Positions 33,683 to 39,248 of a DNA stretch of 39,248 bases are shown piece after piece. The stretch lies in NCBI GenBank assembly GCA_024421085.1, contig JAHQYN010000021.1, positions 1 to 39,248 of the forward strand. Reading direction: 5' to 3'. A model generated the notes under the pieces. It was not told where the DNA came from. It ran no database searches and worked only from the letters and a program-made list of their open reading frames with translations. The translations under genes were made by a program, and so were the position numbers. Position 1 is the first letter of the stretch. Every line of letters starts with the position of its first letter. Source of the DNA: Acidimicrobiia bacterium. GTDB lineage: Bacteria; Actinomycetota; Acidimicrobiia; Acidimicrobiales; Aldehydirespiratoraceae.

Positions 33683-35344
33683 TCAGGAGTGCTTCGGGCG
33701 TGCTGTGTATCTGGCTGTGCGCCGTTCCCCGGTCATCGCGAGTTCGCCGCTGTCGCGCAACTGCCGCAGGAGATGTCCAGCCTGGAGTGGAGCGATCTGG
33801 CACAACTCAGCGGCTTCGCCTCGGCTGATCGAACCGTGCCGCTCCACAAAGGTGAGCACCATCTCCCGCTGCTGAATCTTCTCAAACCCCTTGGTACGAA
33901 CATACTCTGCCAGCTCGCCGAGTTGCCGGTACAGGGCCGCGGACATGTGATAGGTACGTGCCCTGCTCTCGCCGCGGGACTCGAGCAACCCCCGTTCAAC
34001 GAGCGCATTGAGCTCGGCCCGAGCTGAAGACGTGTCGATTTGAAACAACTCGGCGGCCCGAGCGGTGGTGATCCTGCGTTCGGCCCGAATCTCGTGCAGT
34101 GTGAGCAGATCCCGCAGGTCCAACTCCTCTCCCGAGCGGCGGAATTGGGCGATATAGCCTGCGAGGTCAGAATCGGCGGGCCCGGATCGAACGCGAACGA
34201 TCACCGAGTCGGTCGTGCTGCCGCTGTAGTCCGGCGGTGGTCTGCCGAGTGACAACTGTTGCTCGAACACCCGACTGATCCCGCGTCCGACACGGTCGAC
34301 GAGACCGGCCCGTTTGAAGGCTTCGGCGAGAGCGGGATTACGAGGGCGAGGCATTACCGACATCAAGTTGCTCGTGTTGACCCCAGGTGGGAACCCTCCC
34401 GGGTTCGAGACCGTCAGCGAGCCCCCGTTCATCCGGACCAGTGTCGGCCCCAGCTTGGTGTAGTCGCGATGCACCAGTGAATTGGCGATCAACTCCCGAA
34501 TCGTGGACTCCGCATATTGAGGCAAGGGAATACGGAACAGCCCGACCTCAACGTCTTCCTCGGTGTTTCGAGCATCCACACGCTCGACCAGCTGAGCCAT
34601 GGCACGCAGCAGTGGGTTGTGGCTGATTTCATTCGCCCGTATCTCAGTGCCGTCGAGTTCTTGAAAGCCGATCTCGTGGGCCGGAACGTGCCGACGGATG
34701 GCTTCGGCCGTCCCGAACAGTAGAACGGCGCCGACCGTCAGCCGGTCGTCACGATCCACCAGGCTGAGCGCTCGCAGAAGTTCAGTGTCCGACAATGAAC
34801 TGAGTGCATTGTCACCATCGCCTTGGCGGGCGAGTCCGCGCATTCGGTTCAGTTCGTTCCCGTCAAGGTCCTCCAACAAGATCCCATCAAGCACTCGCTG
34901 AGAGAAATCCGTCTCGCCCGCCGCAGCCGCCAATACCTCATGCGGACGCATCGGCAGGCATTGCGGGCTGCCTTTGACATCCACAGTTCGGCGAACGTAG
35001 CGGCCCCTGCTTGTGGCGTGAACCGAATCTGAGGCGGGCACCTCAATGACAGCAACGAGTTCGTTCTCGACCGTGACCGTTTCGACAGCGACCGTGATTG
35101 GCGGTTCTGTACGGGTCGAGATTGTTGCGGCGAGCCGCTGAGGATCGGCATATTCCTTCTTGTCTGGGTTGATCCCGTTGATCGCGCCGTTGTCGGTCAC
35201 TCCGAGCAGCAATCGGCCTCCGTCGGCGTTGGCCAGGCACACGACGGCTTCTGCGAGGTCGTCTTGGCCGACCCCGCCTCCCTTGAACTCGACGGTGAGC
35301 GTTTCGCCGACGCTAGCAAGTTCGGCTACTTCGTCCGGATCCAC
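33683..35344 (-). CDS. AlbA_2 (Schlafen-like) / HATPase-type putative regulator
   Basis: 553-residue protein. An N-terminal AlbA_2 domain (about 1-125: TLTVEFKGGG, AVVCLANADGGRLLLGVTDNG) is followed by a central HATPase_c_4-type region (IRELIANSLVHRDYT, LTVSNPGGFPPGV, RNPALAEAFKRAGLVDRVGRGI). The C-terminal ~190 residues contain two winged-helix-like segments (TTARAAELFQIDTSSARAELNAL, ISRGEAAELCQIAPLQAGHLL). This architecture is widespread in accessory regions as a predicted DNA-binding ATP-dependent regulator; the role is not established. GTG 35344 is placed exactly 7 nt after a TATAAT box; TTG 35350 is an alternative. The 70-bp repeats on both sides may be its operators or its insertion boundaries. 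Confidence 0.87.
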   Translation of the reverse strand: MDPDEVAELASVGETLTVEFKGGGVGQDDLAEAVVCLANADGGRLLLGVTDNGAINGINPDKKEYADPQRLAATISTRTEPPITVAVETVTVENELVAVIEVPASDSVHATSRGRYVRRTVDVKGSPQCLPMRPHEVLAAAAGETDFSQRVLDGILLEDLDGNELNRMRGLARQGDGDNALSSLSDTELLRALSLVDRDDRLTVGAVLLFGTAEAIRRHVPAHEIGFQELDGTEIRANEISHNPLLRAMAQLVERVDARNTEEDVEVGLFRIPLPQYAESTIRELIANSLVHRDYTKLGPTLVRMNGGSLTVSNPGGFPPGVNTSNLMSVMPRPRNPALAEAFKRAGLVDRVGRGISRVFEQQLSLGRPPPDYSGSTTDSVIVRVRSGPADSDLAGYIAQFRRSGEELDLRDLLTLHEIRAERRITTARAAELFQIDTSSARAELNALVERGLLESRGESRARTYHMSAALYRQLGELAEYVRTKGFEKIQQREMVLTFVERHGSISRGEAAELCQIAPLQAGHLLRQLRDSGELAMTGERRTARYTARPKHS

Positions 35345-35350
35345 CCACAA

Positions 35351-35356
35351 ATTATA
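35351..35356 (-). promoter_or_regulatory. -10 box (TATAAT) for a leaderless transcript
   Basis: Perfect consensus on the minus strand with its last T 7 nt from GTG 35344. The adjoining upstream DNA is the 70-bp repeat, which would contain the -35 region and any operator. Confidence 0.55.
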
Positions 35357-35426
35357 TACATGAATTATGTACTATTTGAAATCGGTAGTACAAACTTTAA
35401 GAATTGTACATAAAGTTCATAACTGA
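35357..35426. repeat. Right 70-bp AT-rich direct repeat flanking the AlbA_2 gene
   Basis: Partner of 33586-33655, same orientation. It lies immediately upstream of the gene's -10 box, so any binding site in it could control the promoter. No gene lies between it and the yaaA stop at 35496. Confidence 0.9.
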
Positions 35427-35495
35427 AGTGCAGCAGCCGAAGATCCCATTGAATCCCACGGTCTTCGGCACTGAGCAGGGGGGCTAGGAGCGGGT

Positions 35496-36266
35496 TTAGC
35501 GGACGAAGACGGGGCGGTCGGCGTTGGAACGGTCGGGATCGTATTCGTAACCGTCCTCGGCGAACTCCGTCAGGGCCTTCGGTGACCGAACCCGATTGCG
35601 GATGATCCAACCGGCCATCGACCCGCGTGCCCGCTTGGCGAAGAAGCTCACGATCCTCGGCTCAGCACCGTTCTTGGAGTCGAGGAACACCGGACTCACC
35701 AGCCGGGCCTGAAGCTGGCCGGGGTTGACCGCGCCGAAATACTCGTTCGAGGCCAGGTTGATCAGCGCACGCGCACCCGGGCTCGCCTCGATATCAGCAT
35801 TCAGCAGATCAGTGATCGAATCGCCCCAGAACCCGTACAGGTCTCTGCCACGGGCAGTAGCCACCCGGCTCCCCATCTCCAACCGGTACGGCTGCATAAG
35901 GTCCAGCGGCCGCAGCACCCCGTAGAGGCCCGACAGGATCCGCAACGTCTTCTGCGCATGCGTGAAGTCGCGTTCGCTGAACCTCTGCGGCGCCATCCCC
36001 AGGTAGACGTCGCCGTTGAAGGCCAACACCGCAGGCCGAGCATTCTCGGCAGTGAACGAGACCTGGAAATCCCCGAATCGTTCGTGGTTGAGCTCGGCCA
36101 GCGTCGGCGAGATCGACATCAGCTCACTGAGTTCTGACGGTGGCTTCTGCGCCATCACCTCGACCAGCTCCCGGCTGCGGTCCAAAAGCCGCGGCTCACT
36201 GCGCTTCTTCGTGACCAGCTTCGACTCGTAGTCCAGCGACTTAGCCGGGGAAACAACGATCAGCAC
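35496..36266 (-). CDS. yaaA: Peroxide stress protein YaaA (DUF328)
   Basis: 256-residue YaaA family protein. In Escherichia coli YaaA lowers free iron under peroxide stress and the fold binds DNA. Hallmarks: LIVVSPAKSLDYES at the start, FNGDVYLGM, LRILSGLYGVLRPLDLMQPYRLEMG, NLASNEYF and FFAKRARGSMAGWIIRNRV. GTG 36266 aligns with the family N-terminus. It follows the DmdA-like gene on the same strand after 46 bp, so the two may be co-transcribed. Complete. Confidence 0.95.
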   Translation of the reverse strand: MLIVVSPAKSLDYESKLVTKKRSEPRLLDRSRELVEVMAQKPPSELSELMSISPTLAELNHERFGDFQVSFTAENARPAVLAFNGDVYLGMAPQRFSERDFTHAQKTLRILSGLYGVLRPLDLMQPYRLEMGSRVATARGRDLYGFWGDSITDLLNADIEASPGARALINLASNEYFGAVNPGQLQARLVSPVFLDSKNGAEPRIVSFFAKRARGSMAGWIIRNRVRSPKALTEFAEDGYEYDPDRSNADRPVFVR

Positions 36267-36312
36267 ACCATTGTTTCTACCCGAAAACCCAACCGATTCC
36301 CACCGCCGAGCC

Positions 36313-37464
36313 TCAGCTTGGGGGGATCGGGCGGCGGGGGGTGCCGAACGGTTCGGGGGCGACCACCACCGAGAATGAGTCACCATCGATCTCGACCACC
36401 AGGCAGGTGCCGGGAACCGCGGCGGCGACGGCCACCAAGGCGATACCGATACCGTGTCCCAGCCGCGGAGACCAGACAGCATTGCGAAGCTCACCAACGA
36501 CTTGCCCGTCCAACCGCGCCGAACGGGGATGTTCCAAGGGCAGGACACCGGCCAGGCGCGAACCGTCGGCATCGACGAACGAGACGTTGACCAGACTGCG
36601 CTCCACACCGCGCTCCAAGAGCCGCCGCAAAGCCGCCTTGCCGATGAAGTCGTGTTCACCGTCAAGGTCCACCCACCTCCCGAGCCCCGCCTCGAACGGG
36701 TTCGTCGTCGAATCGTTGTCCGACCCATACGACAGCAGCCCGCTCTCGACCCGTTCAGCCGGATTGGGCGCACCCGGCCCGATCCCGAAACGGGCCCCGG
36801 CTGCCATCACCGTGTCCCAGAGCTCCGCTCCCCGAGAGCCGTCGGTCAAGAACAGTTCAAAACCGCTCTGCTTGCTCCAACCAGACCTGCACAGAACCAG
36901 TTCGATCCCGTCGAGGTCTGTGCCGACATGGTGAAAGAAGCCCAACGCACCGACAACCTCGGCACCGAACAGGTCAACGGCAAGGTCTTCAGCGCGAGGC
37001 CCCTGAATCGCCAACGGCGAGACGTCCGGCTCGAAGACACGCACATCGGCACCCCGTTCCGCGGCCACCGCCTTGGCCCAGAGCCCCAAGTCGCTGTCGG
37101 CGATCGAGAGCCAGAACCGGTCATCGTCGAGACACAGCGCCACCGGATCGTTGATCAGGTTGCCTTCGTGGTCACAGATCGGCGCGTAGCGAGCCCGACC
37201 AGGTTTCAGGCCCCCGAGGCTGCGGGCAGACAGGTACTGGGTGAATGCCGCGGCGTCACCGCCGACAATCTCAATCTGGCGTTGGGCGGCCACATCCCAC
37301 AGTGCCACCCGCTCAGTCAGACGGCGATACTCCTCAGCCGGATCACCGAAAGAGATCGGCATGTACATGTGGTTGTAGACCGTGAAGGCGCTGACGCCCG
37401 CCGCCACCGTCGCCTCGTGGTACGGGGACTTCCGGACCCGAGGCCCGAACATGATCTCAGGCAT
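36313..37464 (-). CDS. GcvT-family demethylase/aminomethyltransferase, DmdA-like
   Basis: 383-residue tetrahydrofolate-dependent GcvT/DmdA-family protein. Blocks that recall DMSP demethylase DmdA are AGVSAFTVYNHMYMPISF, LWDVAAQRQIEIVGGDA, NLINDPVALCLDDDRFWLSIADSDLGLWA, FEPDVSPLAIQGPRAEDL and RSGWSKQSGFELFL. Relatives demethylate dimethylsulfoniopropionate or methylamines, passing the methyl group to tetrahydrofolate in the cytosol. ATG 37464 (MPEIMFGPRVRKSPYHE) was chosen as the first conserved methionine. DmdA has close GcvT relatives with other substrates, so DMSP is only one possibility; no other DMSP gene is in the window. Confidence 0.85.
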   Translation of the reverse strand: MPEIMFGPRVRKSPYHEATVAAGVSAFTVYNHMYMPISFGDPAEEYRRLTERVALWDVAAQRQIEIVGGDAAAFTQYLSARSLGGLKPGRARYAPICDHEGNLINDPVALCLDDDRFWLSIADSDLGLWAKAVAAERGADVRVFEPDVSPLAIQGPRAEDLAVDLFGAEVVGALGFFHHVGTDLDGIELVLCRSGWSKQSGFELFLTDGSRGAELWDTVMAAGARFGIGPGAPNPAERVESGLLSYGSDNDSTTNPFEAGLGRWVDLDGEHDFIGKAALRRLLERGVERSLVNVSFVDADGSRLAGVLPLEHPRSARLDGQVVGELRNAVWSPRLGHGIGIALVAVAAAVPGTCLVVEIDGDSFSVVVAPEPFGTPRRPIPPS

Positions 37465-37754
37465 CCCGAAGCATAGAAGCAACAGTTACCCAAAGGCTAA
37501 CCGCTGAACTCAAATTGCTTGGTTGAGCAACGCGATCATTCGGTTCCGCGCCGGCCCCGCAACTGGGCGGGGGTGCCCCGCTGCGCTGCTCCCCGCCTGA
37601 CCAGACACGGCCTCTCAGCATGGTCGACGAGCCGGTCGAAGGAATCGACATCAAGGATCGCGGCGGACCCGACGGCCGCGCCGAGTCGCCATGACCTGCT
37701 CGGCAGACCGGCGTAGGCATGGCGTTTTGCGGGTCGTGGTGAAAGAATACGGCT
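37465..37754. other. Intergenic region between divergent genes
   Basis: 290 bp. No supported gene; a minus-strand frame reads SRSWRLGAAVGSAAILDVD, possibly a remnant. An AAGAAT close to TANNNT ends 7 nt before GTG 37755. Confidence 0.4.
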
Positions 37755-39008
37755 GTGGACGTTGACGAGCTTCGGATCAACGTTGACCGGCTCATGGCCA
37801 GGATCGACGAACTCGCCCAGATCGGCGCGATCGAGAACACTGACGGCTGCGCACGTCTGGCGCTGACCGACGAGGACAAGGCGGGCCGGGATCTGGTCGT
37901 CACCTGGATGCGCGACCTCGGCATGGAGATCACCATCGACGGGATCGGCAACGTCACCGCGGTGTGGGCGGGCCCAGACACTGACACCTCGCTCGATCCG
38001 GTGATGACGGGATCGCACATCGACACTGTCCGCACCGGCGGAAGATACGACGGCAACCTCGGAGTGCTGGCCGGCCTCGAAGTGGTCGAGACGATCGCCG
38101 AGGCCGGGCTGTCCACCCGCCGGCCGCTCGCGGTGGGGTTCTTCAGCGACGAGGAGGGCTCGAGGTTCCCGCCCGACATGCTGGGCAGCCTCGTCTATGT
38201 GGGCGGAATGAGCCTTGAGGAGGGTCTCGACACCGTCGGCATCGACGGGGCGGTGCTCGGCGAGGAGCTCGAGCGGATCGGTTACCGGGGCGGAGCACCC
38301 TGTCCGGCGGCCGCACCCCACGCCTTCGTGGAACTGCACATCGAACAGGGGCCGGTGCTGGAAGCCGAAGGAGTCACGATCGGGGCTGTGGAGAGCGTCC
38401 AAGGCATCAGCTGGACCGAGATCACCGTCAAGGGCCAATCGAACCATGCGGGCACCACACCCATGAACCTGAGGCGCGATCCCGGATATGTGGCGGCGCG
38501 AATCGCCACGTATGTGCGTGAACTGGCCCTTGAACTTGGGGGTCGCCAGGTGGCGACGGTCGGGCAGATCAAGCTGCACCCCAACCTGGTGAACGTGGTG
38601 GCCGCGAACGCCACACTCACAGTGGATCTCCGCAATACTGATGAGATGACCTTGCAGCAGGCAGAGAAACAGCTCGCCCGGTTCTGCGATGAGCTGGCCG
38701 AGAGTGAACAGGTCACGATCACCTCGCGGTCGCTGGCCCGTTTCGAACCGGTCGTCTTCGACCCTAGAGTTGTCGACCGGGTTGCCTGCACCGCCGAAGC
38801 GCTCGGGCATTCGGTCAAGCGCATGCCTTCAGGTGCCGGGCACGACGCGCAGATGCTTGCCCGGGTCTGTCCGACCGCCATGATCTTCACCCCGAGCTGG
38901 ATGGGCCTATCGCACAACCCGTTCGAGTTCACCGAACCAGGCGACATCGCGGCCGGAACCAACGTATTGTTGCATGTACTGCGAGGCCTAGCCGACGAGG
39001 AAAGCTGA
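37755..39008 (+). CDS. M20-family Zn-dependent N-carbamoyl-amidohydrolase (allantoate/ureidopropionate type)
   Basis: 417-residue hydrolase of the hydantoinase/carbamoylase M20 group (L-N-carbamoylase, allantoate amidohydrolase, beta-ureidopropionase), which releases ammonia and CO2 from N-carbamoyl compounds. Metal and active-site segments are GSHIDTVRTGGRYDGNLGVLAGLE, FFSDEEGSRF, ELHIEQGPVLE, GQSNHAGTTPM, PSGAGHDAQML and the C-terminal LSHNPFEFTEPGD. The GTG start matches the conserved N-terminus. It is followed by a molybdenum-hydroxylase subunit gene, suggesting a purine or hydantoin degradation unit continuing past the window. It would also be the natural second step after the hydantoinase at 22218, though the two are 14 kb apart. 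Confidence 0.92.
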   Translation: MDVDELRINVDRLMARIDELAQIGAIENTDGCARLALTDEDKAGRDLVVTWMRDLGMEITIDGIGNVTAVWAGPDTDTSLDPVMTGSHIDTVRTGGRYDGNLGVLAGLEVVETIAEAGLSTRRPLAVGFFSDEEGSRFPPDMLGSLVYVGGMSLEEGLDTVGIDGAVLGEELERIGYRGGAPCPAAAPHAFVELHIEQGPVLEAEGVTIGAVESVQGISWTEITVKGQSNHAGTTPMNLRRDPGYVAARIATYVRELALELGGRQVATVGQIKLHPNLVNVVAANATLTVDLRNTDEMTLQQAEKQLARFCDELAESEQVTITSRSLARFEPVVFDPRVVDRVACTAEALGHSVKRMPSGAGHDAQMLARVCPTAMIFTPSWMGLSHNPFEFTEPGDIAAGTNVLLHVLRGLADEES

Positions 39009-39018
39009 CCCCAACCGC

Positions 39019-39069
39019 CGAAACTCCCCAACTATCGAAACGCCCCACCCGCCGAAACGCCCCACCCGC
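39019..39069. repeat. 17-bp tandem repeat, 3 units
   Basis: Units at 39019, 39036 and 39053; the last two are identical (cgaaacgccccacccgc). Between the M20 stop and the next start. Confidence 0.88.
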
Positions 39070-39085
39070 CGAGACGAGCAGCGCC

Positions 39086-39248
39086 ATGACAACCTTTGAA
39101 TTGAACGGAACCCCGGTCACGATCCGGGGCAACCATCCGCACCTGCTGAGCGCCCTGCGCGAGGAACTGGATGTCACCTCACCCAAAGACGGCTGCTCTC
39201 CCACCGGACAGTGCGGTTGCTGCACCGTGCTGATCGACGGCAAGGCTC
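39086..39248 (+). CDS. Xanthine dehydrogenase-type [2Fe-2S] subunit (partial, cut by window end)
   Basis: 54 codons visible. ATG 39086 begins TTFELNGTPVTIRGNH and reaches DGCSPTGQCGCCTVLIDGKA, the plant-type [2Fe-2S] cluster motif (Cys at the CxxxxxCxxC positions) of the small subunit, or N-terminal domain, of molybdenum hydroxylases such as xanthine or nicotinate dehydrogenase and CO-dehydrogenase-like enzymes. The 3' end lies outside the window, so a fusion to larger domains cannot be excluded. Confidence 0.88.
   Translation, partial: MTTFELNGTPVTIRGNHPHLLSALREELDVTSPKDGCSPTGQCGCCTVLIDGKA

Noticed and set aside
37536-38810. 424-codon minus-strand frame opposite the M20 hydrolase
   Set aside because: Shadow of a clear M20 gene; only the part beyond 37754 could be a remnant, and it is too short to name.

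Overview
The window is high-GC DNA from an actinobacterium. Third positions rich in G/C, GTG and TTG starts, probable leaderless genes with a TANNNT box just upstream, and many CaiB/BaiF, MmgE/PrpD, hydantoinase, DmdA-like and M20 carbamoylase genes suggest a heterotrophic, possibly marine or host-associated, Acidimicrobiia-like lineage. The lineage is inferred from gene content, not from a marker gene. No tRNA, rRNA, CRISPR array or integrase was recognised.

Layout. (1) 1-8645, minus strand: a type I Wadjet (JetABCD, condensin-like anti-plasmid) operon in the order jetC-jetA-jetB-jetD. jetC is frameshifted at a diverged 65-bp tandem duplication. (2) 8811-12580, minus strand: a four-gene operon encoding a red-chlorophyll-catabolite-reductase (RCCR)-like protein, a Rieske oxygenase resembling pheophorbide a oxygenase, a second bilin-reductase-superfamily protein and a two-domain lipocalin-like protein. 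A perfect 9-bp inverted repeat precedes it. (3) 12827-15823: a DUF4143 ATPase, a CitE-like lyase, and a toxin-antitoxin pair whose toxin carries an amber stop. (4) 15796-26833: a catabolic island. It holds a two-domain nitrilase and an IclR regulator, then an overlapping operon (CoA-transferase, cyclase-type amidohydrolase, MmgE/PrpD, hydantoinase), then an HMG-CoA-lyase-like gene, a second CoA-transferase and an isochorismatase-type amidase. (5) 26823-29576: a 2.6-kb insert bounded by 66-bp near-identical direct repeats, holding an IS630 remnant and a HipA-like kinase/DUF3037 pair. (6) 29534-32363: a lipoprotein gene followed by gene fragments. (7) 32364-39248: an enolase-superfamily sugar-acid dehydratase, an AlbA_2/ATPase regulator flanked by 70-bp AT-rich direct repeats, YaaA, a DmdA/GcvT-like demethylase, an M20 N-carbamoylase and the start of a molybdenum-hydroxylase iron-sulfur subunit.

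How the parts may work together. GTTCCG half-sites occur in the promoter of the RCCR/Rieske operon and again between iclR and the catabolic operon, so one IclR regulator may control both. Oxidative opening and reduction of a tetrapyrrole would give products that break down to cyclic imides. The hydantoinase, amidases, CoA-transferases and lyases of region 4 are the enzyme classes one would expect for consuming such imides. This link is inference.

A second theme is sequence instability at gene boundaries. Seven or more short tandem repeats (12, 15, 17, 21, 23 and 60 bp) sit at gene starts, domain linkers or gene ends, many in frame and encoding disordered peptides.
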